DNA of 64,000 bases from an uncultured Muribaculaceae bacterium (GTDB lineage: Bacteria; Bacteroidota; Bacteroidia; Bacteroidales; Muribaculaceae). The stretch covers positions 1 through 64,000 of the forward strand of contig CAJTXU010000002.1 in NCBI GenBank assembly GCA_910584125.1. The letters are read 5' to 3'. Below, in pieces: positions 36,251 through 43,505 of this stretch; position 1 is the stretch's first letter; each line of letters opens with the position of its first letter. A model generated the notes under the pieces. The model made no database searches. It was not told the DNA's origin and was given only the letters and a program-made list of their open reading frames with translations. A program made the position numbers and the translations under genes.

Positions 36251-37654
36251 ATGGAAGCGACTTCTATCAAAAGCAGGATTCTCGGCACGCTCAAGAACCT
36301 GTTGACTTATTTCAATGTCAAGGGCGACCTTGAACCGCAGGCAGACATCGAGACGAGCATCCGCTCGGGCGTCTCGTTCAAGGGCAGCCAGCTGCTGACG
36401 TTGATTTTCGCCATATTCATCGCCTCGCTCGGCCTCAACACCGACAGCGTCGCCGTGATTATCGGCGCCATGCTGATCTCCCCGCTCATGGGCCCGATCA
36501 TCGGCATGGGCCTCGGCATAGCCATCCAGGATTTCACTCTCGTCAAGCGCAGTCTGAAGAACATCTCGGCCGCAGTGGTCGGTTCGCTGATAGCGTCGGC
36601 CATCTACTTCCTGATCTCGCCGCAATACGAAGGCTCGAGCCAGTTGCTCGCACGCACTTCACCCTCGATCTACGATGTGTTCGTCGCGCTCTTCGGAGGC
36701 GCGGCCGGAATCCTAAGCATCGCCGCCAAGAACAAGGGGCAGGTCCTTCCGGGCGTTGCGATCGCCACATCACTCATGCCTCCCCTCTGCACGGCCGGCT
36801 ACGGATTGGCCACCATGCAGATGCACTTCTTCTTCGGGGCGCTCTACCTCTTCCTGACCAACATGACCTTCATCTTCTTCGCAACGTGGATCGGCGTCAA
36901 ACTGATGGGCTTCAAGAAGGTGGTGTATCAGAACGAGAAGCGTGCCCTAAAGATGAAGGCCATCGCCTACACCATCGTAGCCATCACCATCGGCATCAGC
37001 GTTTACCTCACGGTGATCATGATCAACAAGAGTATCTTCATCGAGCGCGCTCAGGCTTTCGTGGCCAAGGAGATGGTGTTCCCCAACACGCAGGTCCTGA
37101 GCCATGATCAGTATGTCAAGGACGGAAAGAAATACATTGACGTCACGCTCATTGGCGAGGCGTTGCCAAAGGACTCGCTGCAGCTCGCCATGATGAACAA
37201 ACTCGATTCCGTAGGTCTCGGCGGTACGGTGCTCAACATCAAGCAGGGATTCTCGCTGACGCGTTCGGAACTCGACGACGACCGCAACGCCGACAAGTTC
37301 TATCAACTGATGCAGTCGGAGATAGCGGCCCGACAATCGACCATCGACTCGTTGCGCTCCATCGTGCAGCTTCACAAGCAATTCTCGGACGAGAGCGTCG
37401 CAGTCTCGCCCGAGATCAAGGTCCTTTTCCCCACAATCCGCGACATCGCGCTCTCGTCGATGGTGGCGTCGGCCACTGGCAGCGAAAACACCGATACCGT
37501 CGGCATGATATTCGTCAACGCTCCGGCGGGCCTCGACAAGACCAGTCGCGAGAAGCTCACCAAATACATCGAGGTGAGACTCGGCCGCAAGAACATCCAT
37601 CTCACAGTGAACCCCTCCAACTTCCCCTGGCCCTCGACCCAAGCTAAACAATAA
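36251..37654 (+). CDS. DUF389 membrane protein
   Basis: This 467-residue inner-membrane protein belongs to DUF389 (TIGR00341-like). After a soluble N-terminal stretch come conserved helices with LNTDSVAVIIGAMLISPLMG and PIIGMGLGIAIQDF, then GVAIATSLMPPLCTAGYGLA. About six to eight membrane segments lie within residues 50-250. The C-terminal 200 residues are hydrophilic and probably extracytoplasmic or cytoplasmic alpha/beta. The family has no proven function. ATG 36251 is preferred over TTG 36236. Confidence 0.85.
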   Translation: MEATSIKSRILGTLKNLLTYFNVKGDLEPQADIETSIRSGVSFKGSQLLTLIFAIFIASLGLNTDSVAVIIGAMLISPLMGPIIGMGLGIAIQDFTLVKRSLKNISAAVVGSLIASAIYFLISPQYEGSSQLLARTSPSIYDVFVALFGGAAGILSIAAKNKGQVLPGVAIATSLMPPLCTAGYGLATMQMHFFFGALYLFLTNMTFIFFATWIGVKLMGFKKVVYQNEKRALKMKAIAYTIVAITIGISVYLTVIMINKSIFIERAQAFVAKEMVFPNTQVLSHDQYVKDGKKYIDVTLIGEALPKDSLQLAMMNKLDSVGLGGTVLNIKQGFSLTRSELDDDRNADKFYQLMQSEIAARQSTIDSLRSIVQLHKQFSDESVAVSPEIKVLFPTIRDIALSSMVASATGSENTDTVGMIFVNAPAGLDKTSREKLTKYIEVRLGRKNIHLTVNPSNFPWPSTQAKQ

Positions 37655-37728
37655 TGCGCGCTGCTATCGCGGCCGTTCCGCCAGAACAATCTGAACGGAT
37701 GCCTTGTTAAGAATAAAAAAGAAAAGCC

Positions 37729-38004
37729 ATGAAGCGACTGCTCCATATTGCCATGTGCATGATCGCCACTTTCCTGATGGTTCCTGTCGAAGGTGACTGC
37801 GCCGAGATTATGGAAACCGAACCGGAAGCGGAGATTATGATGGAGTGCGTGCGCCCCGAGAGCACCGAGGAGGCCTATGAGCCGGAAGCCAGAATCGTCA
37901 AATCGGACGCTGCGGAAACCTCGCTTCAGATATTTAAGCAAACCATTACCCCACGTCCGGTCGCCCCGGACCTCCGGATCATATACTGCGTCTTCCGGGA
38001 ATAG
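37729..38004 (+). CDS. short secreted protein, unknown function
   Basis: This 91-residue reading frame has a good signal peptide (MKRLLHIAMCMIATFLMVPV) followed by an acidic Glu-rich region and a hydrophobic end (LRIIYCVFRE). It sits between two membrane-protein genes, 75 bases after the first and 77 before the next, on the same strand. No family is recognised. The signal peptide and position favour a real gene, but the coding evidence is modest. Confidence 0.5.
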   Translation: MKRLLHIAMCMIATFLMVPVEGDCAEIMETEPEAEIMMECVRPESTEEAYEPEARIVKSDAAETSLQIFKQTITPRPVAPDLRIIYCVFRE

Positions 38005-38038
38005 CATTTGTATAAGTCAAGCCCCCTCTCTCCTTTTT

Positions 38039-38057
38039 CCGTCGATGACCTCGACGG
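38039..38057 (+). other. short hairpin upstream of the CNNM gene
   Basis: Seven-base arms at 38039-38045 and 38051-38057 with a five-base loop lie between outer complementary segments near 38009-38016 and 38065-38072, so the 77-base gap can fold as a whole. No T tract follows, so it is not a standard terminator. Confidence 0.4.
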
Positions 38058-38081
38058 CAGGTTTAACTTATACGTATACAA

Positions 38082-39116
38082 ATGATTATAATATTTATAT
38101 ATCTGTTCGGAGCACTCGCGGTCTCGTTCCTCTGCTCCGTGCTCGAAGCCGTGCTTCTTTCCACTCCCGTATCGTTCATCTCCATGAAAGAGAATCAGGG
38201 CGACAAGACCGCCTCCCTGATGATGAAATACAAGACGAACGTCGACCGGCCCGTCGCGGCCATCCTCACACTCAACACCGTGGCCCACACCATCGGCGCC
38301 GCCGGAGTCGGTTCGGAGTCGGTCAAGGTCTTCGGCGAGGCATATTTCGGTATAATCTCGGCGATTCTCACGCTGCTGATTCTCGTGTTTTCGGAGATTA
38401 TCCCCAAGACTATCGGCGCCTCCTACTGGCGCTCGCTCGCCATGCCCTCGGCGCGAATAATCAGGGTGCTTGTCTTCATCACCTATCCGCTGGTCTGGAT
38501 TTCAGAACTGCTCACCAAGTGCTTCTCGCCAAAGATCCAGCCTCTCACCGTGAGCCGTGAGGAGGTCGGAGCCATGGTAGAGGTCGGAACTGACGAGGGA
38601 GTGTTCGACCGGTCGGAAAACCGCATCCTACAGAGTTTTCTGAAGATAGCCGACGTATGCGCCGAAGAGATCATGACGCCGTTCGTAGTCGTTTCGTCCG
38701 TGCCGCGTTCCACAACCATGCGCGAGTTCCATGACAACGCCACGCTTGCGCCCTATTCGCGCGTCCTGGTATATGACACGCAACGAGAGTTCATCACCGG
38801 GTTTGTGCGTCGCGCCGACGTACTCGAGAATCTGTCGCGCGACCGATTCGACGAGACCATGGACAGCATAATCCGTCCGATACTCTTCTTCTCCGAGCGT
38901 GACAGAGTGTCCGACATCTGGCAACGCATGCTCGAGCGCAAGGAGCACATCTCGGTAATCACCGACGAATACGGCTGTATGCGCGGCATAGTCACGATGG
39001 AAGACGTCATCGAGTCGATGCTCGGCGTCGAGATCGTCGACGAGTGCGACACCACCGAAGACCTCCAGGCCATGGCCCGCGAGAAATTCTCGCCCGACCG
39101 TCTCAATGCCCTCTGA
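38082..39116 (+). CDS. CNNM/DUF21 and CBS-domain membrane protein
   Basis: The 344-residue protein has an N-terminal DUF21 (CNNM) membrane domain with four helices (about 1-150, including VFSEIIPKTIGASYW) and a pair of CBS domains (about 190-325; EEIMTPFVVVSSVPR and VITDEYGCMRGIVTMEDVIE). Proteins of this build are linked to Mg2+/Co2+ efflux and are often annotated as hemolysin-like. It lacks the C-terminal CorC_HlyC domain that many relatives carry, so it is a short form. No cation-related partner gene is nearby. Confidence 0.9.
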   Translation: MIIIFIYLFGALAVSFLCSVLEAVLLSTPVSFISMKENQGDKTASLMMKYKTNVDRPVAAILTLNTVAHTIGAAGVGSESVKVFGEAYFGIISAILTLLILVFSEIIPKTIGASYWRSLAMPSARIIRVLVFITYPLVWISELLTKCFSPKIQPLTVSREEVGAMVEVGTDEGVFDRSENRILQSFLKIADVCAEEIMTPFVVVSSVPRSTTMREFHDNATLAPYSRVLVYDTQREFITGFVRRADVLENLSRDRFDETMDSIIRPILFFSERDRVSDIWQRMLERKEHISVITDEYGCMRGIVTMEDVIESMLGVEIVDECDTTEDLQAMAREKFSPDRLNAL

Positions 39117-39220
39117 CGTCACAATTCGAAGACCAAAGCCCTCAGGAGCGTCAGCTTGTCGGCAAACCACACGCTTAGGTTCCCGAACGAAATTCGTCAC
39201 ACCGCAAAATCTAATAAATA
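39117..39220. other. intergenic stretch before the palindromic element
   Basis: Nothing recognisable: no open frame of quality, no promoter and no terminator seen. Confidence 0.4.
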
Positions 39221-39439
39221 TGACAGCAGGAACCATCCGGACGTAAGACTCAGTGCTTGGCGACTGCGTAGCCACCGGGGAGGGCGACTGTCCCCAGTCG
39301 CCGGGATGTGTGCTCGCGAATGCGAGCATTCCTGTTGTCATAAATTAAAAACATGACATACGATTATCCATGCTCGCTATCGCGAGCATCCTCCCGGCGA
39401 CTGGGACAGTCGCCATCCCCGGTGGCTCACGCAATCGCC
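39221..39439 (+). repeat. nested palindromic element, copy 1
   Basis: About 219 bases that fold back on themselves: left and right arms of roughly 85 bases are imperfectly complementary around an AT-rich centre near 39345. Each arm also contains smaller palindromes (a GGCGACTG/CAGTCGCC unit and a GCTCGCGA/TGCGAGC unit). A homologous copy in opposite orientation lies at 41949-42166. It resembles REP/BIME-like or MITE-like repeats; no transposase is present. Confidence 0.8.
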
Positions 39440-39582
39440 AGAATCGCGGCAGAGTAAGTTTGCTTTGGGTTGATTCCACGGAACTACGCCGCTGCTCCGA
39501 AAATATTTCCTGAAGTGTCTAATCACGGAAGTCGAGCCGTGCGACAAGGTGTCGTTGCCGACACAGATTATTCACTCGCCTA

Positions 39583-39637
39583 CCGTGGGTATGGCAGAGG
39601 GCGTTGCGCTTCGCAACGCCCTCTGCCATACCCACGG
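39583..39637. repeat. perfect 26-bp-arm palindrome with 3-base loop
   Basis: Arms at 39583-39608 and 39612-39637 are exactly complementary around a three-base loop. This is far longer than an ordinary terminator stem and has no T tract. Small open frames that cross it are products of the symmetry. The flanks (39440-39582 and 39638-39755) show no other feature. Confidence 0.85.
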
Positions 39638-39755
39638 CTACACACAAGATGTCTTCCAGACATGGAATAATCACATGTATCTCGCGCACAGATTGGTGGG
39701 CTGCCGGGACGGACCGCCCCTCCATGCTGGGACGCGAACCTCAATGAGAATAATT

Positions 39756-39781
39756 AATGATAAATGATTAGAGGCATCCGC
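39756..39781 (+). repeat. 26-base repeat identical to the left arm at 2707-2732
   Basis: The same 26 bases form the left half of the hairpin between the convergent genes at 2.7 kb, but here the matching right arm is absent. Immediately downstream (39787-39822) is a run of TTACTTATTACTTC-like sequence that resembles the minisatellite at 41.7 kb. Confidence 0.75.
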
Positions 39782-39818
39782 ATGAGGTTCGTATTACTTC
39801 TTACTTATTACTTCTTAC

Positions 39819-40271
39819 TTATAACTTTTTCTTGTATTTCATCATGTCGGGCATGTCGGCGAAGCCGAGAGACAGATAGATGGGGCGGCCTTCGGCGGTC
39901 GTCTCAAGGTATATCTTGCCGCATGACCTCTGACGGGCCTCATCGACCAGACGTCTGACTATGTGGTGTGCCACCCCTCGGTTGCGATACTGCTCACGGA
40001 CATAGATGTTCATGATGTATGCGCAATGTCCCGTCGGATTGTCAGGCGACGGCAGTTCGTCGCTGAAGCAAACGGCACCGCATCCGCAGTCCTCGCCGTC
40101 GAGTTCGGCGACGAACGCCATATGCGTGCCGTCGGCGATGTGGGCGCGGTAATATTGTCGGTTGGCCACGAGCAGACGCGCATCAGGCTCGACACCGAAC
40201 ACATTGCGTATCACCTCCGTACGCCAGCGCATCAGCGTCGGCAACGCCGTCACCTTCCGTAGACCGACCAT
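39819..40271 (-). CDS. GNAT-family N-acetyltransferase
   Basis: This 150-residue GNAT enzyme should transfer an acyl group from acyl-CoA to an amine. The core strands CGAVCFSDEL and AYIMNIYVREQYRNRGVAHHIV hold the acetyl-CoA pyrophosphate motif (QYRNRGVA), and the family's C-terminal LGF turn is present (SLGFADM). Start ATG 40271 overlaps the stop of the adenylation gene by four bases; the longer upstream frame is a shadow of that gene. Coupled translation suggests that the two enzymes act on one substrate. Confidence 0.88.
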   Translation of the reverse strand: MVGLRKVTALPTLMRWRTEVIRNVFGVEPDARLLVANRQYYRAHIADGTHMAFVAELDGEDCGCGAVCFSDELPSPDNPTGHCAYIMNIYVREQYRNRGVAHHIVRRLVDEARQRSCGKIYLETTAEGRPIYLSLGFADMPDMMKYKKKL

Positions 40272-41707
40272 CACACACCTCCCTCCTTCATCACCACAGG
40301 CAGCACGTCGACACGCACCTTGCCACGGTTGGTGATCGGTATCTCTTTCATCTTCACAAAGAATTCCGGCACCATGAAGTCGCTCAGGCGAGACGAAAGC
40401 CATTCCTTGACATCATGCAGCGTGCATCCATTCCCGGGAATCAGATATGCCACAAGATAATGAAGGCCGTTATCATCGAGAAATGCACGTACTATGCCGC
40501 GTTCCACACACGGACAGGTGTTGAGCACGTTCTCAACCTCATCGGGCTCTACACGCTTTCCGAGTATCATGACCTGATCGTCCCGGCGACGAAGAAAGGC
40601 GATGTTGCCGTCGGGTAGCTGATAACCGAGGTCTCCGCTGCTATACATCCTGCGGCCGTCGGGCAAGGTCACGAAGTTATTCTGCTCGGGAGGATTGCCG
40701 AGATAGCCCCTGCTGACGCCTTCTCCCGATATGCAGATTTCACCTGTCTCGCCCGGGGGCACCTCATGCAGATTGCTGTCGAGGATTCTCACCTCCACGC
40801 CACTGATGGCTTTGCCTACGGGGAATGTGCCGTCGGCGAGGGGCTCGGCATTGTCGACACGGTAATAGTTCGAACAGACCGTGGTCTCCGACGGACCGTA
40901 GGTGTTGTAGATTTTCACGCCACGGCTGCGAAGGTTGGTGATATAGCTTGCGCGTATCACGTCGCCTCCGCTTATAAGAAGCCTGATGCACTTCGGGATA
41001 CCCGGCAGTTTGTTCATCTCGGCAAGCAGATACGGGAATCCGTCGACTATGGTGACGCCGTGACGCTCGACAAAACGCATCAGACCCGGCAGCGAACCGT
41101 TATGCACCGCACGCGGCGGGATGGAGATGGCCGCCCCGTTTAGAAGAGAGCCGAAGACCTCCTCGACGAAGATATCAAACGAGCAGACTGAAAACTGGAG
41201 CATAACGTCGCCACGGCCGATATGAAACTCCGACTCGAATGCCCGGGCGTAATTCACAACCGAATGGTTTTCGACCACCACTCCTTTGGGCTTGCCCGAC
41301 GTGCCGGAAGTGTAGAGCACGTACGCCACGCCGTCCGGGGTCGAACGGTCAGACAGCTCTTCGCCCGGTGCCTTCAGGTCCCGGCAGTAATTGTCGTTGA
41401 TTATGAGCTTAACACCCGCGGCCTGCATCATGTAGTCGATGCGTTCTTGAGGCAGGGAGGGTTCGGCGGGAATGTATCCCGCACCGCTCTTCAGCACGGC
41501 GAGCATCGCCCCTATCTGTTCGGCACCGTGGCTCATCACGATTCCGACATATTCAGGCTTCGTGTCAATGAATTTAGCGAGAATGCTGTCGGCCATAGAG
41601 TCGAGTTGAGAGTAACTTACGGTACGGTCTTCCTCTATGACGGCGGGAGCGTCGGGAGTCATGCCGACGATTTCCTTGAAACGGGAATAGATGGTATTGC
41701 CCTTCAT
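40271..41707 (-). CDS. stand-alone amino-acid adenylation enzyme (NRPS A-domain type)
   Basis: This 478-residue protein is one adenylation domain with no carrier, condensation or thioesterase module. It should activate a carboxylic acid, probably an amino acid, with ATP. Core motifs are readable: A3 YTSGTSGKPKG, A5 NTYGPSETTVC, A7 YSSGDLGYQLPDG, A8 RRDDQVMILGKRVEP and A10 NRGKVRVD with the catalytic Lys. The Asp that binds the amino group in A domains appears conserved (SFDIFVEEVF), favouring an alpha-amino acid; the specificity code is not one I can assign. A GNAT gene overlaps downstream. No carrier protein is found within the window. Confidence 0.88.
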   Translation of the reverse strand: MKGNTIYSRFKEIVGMTPDAPAVIEEDRTVSYSQLDSMADSILAKFIDTKPEYVGIVMSHGAEQIGAMLAVLKSGAGYIPAEPSLPQERIDYMMQAAGVKLIINDNYCRDLKAPGEELSDRSTPDGVAYVLYTSGTSGKPKGVVVENHSVVNYARAFESEFHIGRGDVMLQFSVCSFDIFVEEVFGSLLNGAAISIPPRAVHNGSLPGLMRFVERHGVTIVDGFPYLLAEMNKLPGIPKCIRLLISGGDVIRASYITNLRSRGVKIYNTYGPSETTVCSNYYRVDNAEPLADGTFPVGKAISGVEVRILDSNLHEVPPGETGEICISGEGVSRGYLGNPPEQNNFVTLPDGRRMYSSGDLGYQLPDGNIAFLRRRDDQVMILGKRVEPDEVENVLNTCPCVERGIVRAFLDDNGLHYLVAYLIPGNGCTLHDVKEWLSSRLSDFMVPEFFVKMKEIPITNRGKVRVDVLPVVMKEGGV

Positions 41708-41746
41708 GTTTATCCAAGTATTAAGTAAGTATGAAGTAATAAGTAA

Positions 41747-41863
41747 TATGAAGTATGAAGTATGAAGTATGAAGTAATACGGGAAAAGTGAACACCTGTA
41801 TTACTTTTTACTTATTACTTCATACTTGTGTTTACTTCATACTTGTGTTTACTTCATACTTGT
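41747..41863. repeat. AT-rich minisatellite patch
   Basis: Four head-to-tail copies of a 7-base unit (TATGAAG, 41747-41774) lead into a hairpin with AGTAATAC/GTATTACT arms (41773-41780 and 41798-41805). Then come 2.8 copies of a 17-base unit (41817-41863). The first and last blocks are roughly complementary, so the whole patch can fold. It lies just upstream of the adenylation gene start. Confidence 0.8.
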
Positions 41864-41948
41864 AGACACTTTTTCCTGCATAAGAGTTCACCGAACGGAC
41901 CGAGAACAGAGTGTGCATAGCACTTCTTATTTTTCCTAAATCGACGCT

Positions 41949-42166
41949 TGGTGACCGCGTTAGCCTACCGGGGAGGGCGACTGTCCCCAGTCGCCGGAAG
42001 GAGGCTCGCGATAGCGAGCATGGATAATCAGATGTCATGTTTATTTATGACAACAAGAATGCTCGCTATCGCGAGCACATACCCCGGCGACTGGGACAGT
42101 AGCCATCCCCGGTGGCTACGCAATCGCCAAGAGCCGAGTCTAGCGTTCGGATGGTTCCTACTGTTA
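41949..42166 (-). repeat. nested palindromic element, copy 2 (inverted)
   Basis: The reverse complement of this stretch aligns along its whole length with 39221-39439, with scattered differences and a few indels. The internal GCTCGCGATAGCGAGC and GGCGACTG units are conserved. Copies 1 and 2 therefore bracket the adenylation/GNAT pair in opposite orientation. The stretch 41864-41948 between minisatellite and element shows nothing further. Confidence 0.8.
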
Positions 42167-42209
42167 TATTCATAGATTCCACGGAATGCGCAGCTGTCCC
42201 GAGTAAGTA

Positions 42210-42743
42210 TTACTCCATGACGTCGCGATACTCCGACATGAATCTGCGGAATTGCATCACGCCCACAGTGAGTCCCACCATCGCGCCGCTGGCCATGCCG
42301 ATGATAAACCAAGTGTCGAACGAGAGCAGCCAGCCCAATGCCAGAATGAATCCGACAGCCAGCGGCAGAAGTATGGCCATGAACTGGAAATGTTTCCTTC
42401 GATAGTACATAGCCAGACGACAGACATCGGCCACCGGCATAGAGGCCACGTCGATGCCCGACACGCCACGGCTCAGCCAGCGGTCCATGACACAGACGGT
42501 CAGCATATATGACATGCCGAACAATACAATCCCCATGCTGAGCCACAGATTCATACCGTTCCCATGGCGAAATATTCCCCACATCCACAGCGGCATACAT
42601 AACGCCAGGATCAATGCGATGTTCGAGAATCTACGGTAGTGGTCCGCGAGAGCGGCGAGCGCCGTTCTGCGGCGGTTGTCGGGATTTACGTTCGGGTCGT
42701 GGCGGAATCTCGCTTCGCACCAGCAGTTTCTAAGTTCTTCCAT
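42210..42743 (-). CDS. four-helix membrane protein coupled to ECF sigma factor
   Basis: The 177-residue protein has a soluble N-terminal region of about 40 residues and two pairs of membrane helices (about 41-60, 67-87, 119-140 and 145-163). It starts one base after the stop of the sigma factor gene, so the two are surely co-expressed. By position it could be an anti-sigma factor that holds the sigma factor at the membrane. I see no zinc-type anti-sigma motif and no FecR domain, so this is inference. Otherwise it is an unrecognised membrane protein. Confidence 0.75.
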   Translation of the reverse strand: MEELRNCWCEARFRHDPNVNPDNRRRTALAALADHYRRFSNIALILALCMPLWMWGIFRHGNGMNLWLSMGIVLFGMSYMLTVCVMDRWLSRGVSGIDVASMPVADVCRLAMYYRRKHFQFMAILLPLAVGFILALGWLLSFDTWFIIGMASGAMVGLTVGVMQFRRFMSEYRDVME

Positions 42744-42744
42744 A

Positions 42745-43323
42745 TTATTTCGTCATTATTGATTTGAGTCTGCCCTTTGCACGATGGATGCGCGTCGCCA
42801 CGTTAGCTCTGCTCAATCCGGTGATTGTTGAAATGTCGTCATAGCTTTCCTCTTCGAGCCACAGCATTATCACCGCCTTGTCGAGAGGATTGAGAGTTGC
42901 GATCGCCTCGTGCATCTCGCGGATCGCCACCCGCTGCTCTGCGTCGTTGTCGACAAGGTCATACAGTTCGGAGAGCTGCACCGTCGTCACCCTGCGGTAT
43001 GATTTTCTCAATGTCGACACGCACACATTGAGCGTAAGCCGATAGATCCAGGTCTTCAGGGAACAGTCGCCCTTGAAACCGGGCAATGACGTCCAGAGAT
43101 TCATCAGGACATCCTGCTTCAGGTCGTCGAAATCCATGGCCGTGGCGGCATATCCGAAACACACCCTCTCGATGAGGCCTCCGTAACATTTCACAGTCTC
43201 GGTGTATTTCTGACGGCGTGTGGCATCGGCCCCGTCGGAGCCTGTGAGAACCTCGGCGAAAAATGCGAGCAACCGTCTGAGGAAGCCGGGACGAGCGGCG
43301 TATGCTGGAATCGTAATCATCAT
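42745..43323 (-). CDS. ECF-type RNA polymerase sigma factor
   Basis: This protein of about 192 residues has sigma-70 region 2 (DFDDLKQDVLMNLWTSLPGF, KTWIYRLTLNVCVS) and region 4 (LNPLDKAVIMLWLEEESYDD, TGLSRANVATRIHRAKGRLK), the ECF layout without region 3. The start is chosen at ATG 43323 because a promoter-like pair (TTGC at 43392-43395, 20-base spacer, TAATTTTT at 43364-43371) places the transcript start near 43357, downstream of the alternative GTG at 43362. The membrane protein that follows is its likely partner. The target genes are unknown. Confidence 0.88.
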   Translation of the reverse strand: MMITIPAYAARPGFLRRLLAFFAEVLTGSDGADATRRQKYTETVKCYGGLIERVCFGYAATAMDFDDLKQDVLMNLWTSLPGFKGDCSLKTWIYRLTLNVCVSTLRKSYRRVTTVQLSELYDLVDNDAEQRVAIREMHEAIATLNPLDKAVIMLWLEEESYDDISTITGLSRANVATRIHRAKGRLKSIMTK

Positions 43324-43437
43324 TTGCAATTGTCGTTTATCCCTATAGTCGTCGGTTTTCACGAAAAATTACATCCATAGCAAAAAAATTTGCAAGCGAT
43401 GAGCGACAACAAAGAATTATAAAAAAGAATTATAAAT

Positions 43438-43479
43438 AGGAAGTAATACAGGCAGTGCGAATATCCCGTATTACTTCCT
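43438..43479. repeat. hairpin repeat related to 41773-41805
   Basis: Perfect 12-base arms at 43438-43449 and 43468-43479 enclose an 18-base loop. Loop and arms resemble, in reverse complement, the hairpin at 41773-41805, so two related copies flank the sigma-factor/membrane pair. TTACTTATTACTT-like sequence follows to 43500. It lies downstream of trkH and may serve as its terminator. Confidence 0.65.
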
Positions 43480-43505
43480 ACTTATAACTTATTACTTATT
43501 TACAT

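Noticed and set aside
39470..39767. Small open frames of 66-72 residues across the 26-bp palindrome
   Set aside because: Their repeated peptide (MAEGVA..RNALCHTHG on both strands) simply reflects the palindrome; there is no coding character.
39221..42166. CRISPR array or integron as explanation of the repeats
   Set aside because: There are only two large copies, in inverted orientation, without regular spacers, cas genes, attC-like sites or an integrase.
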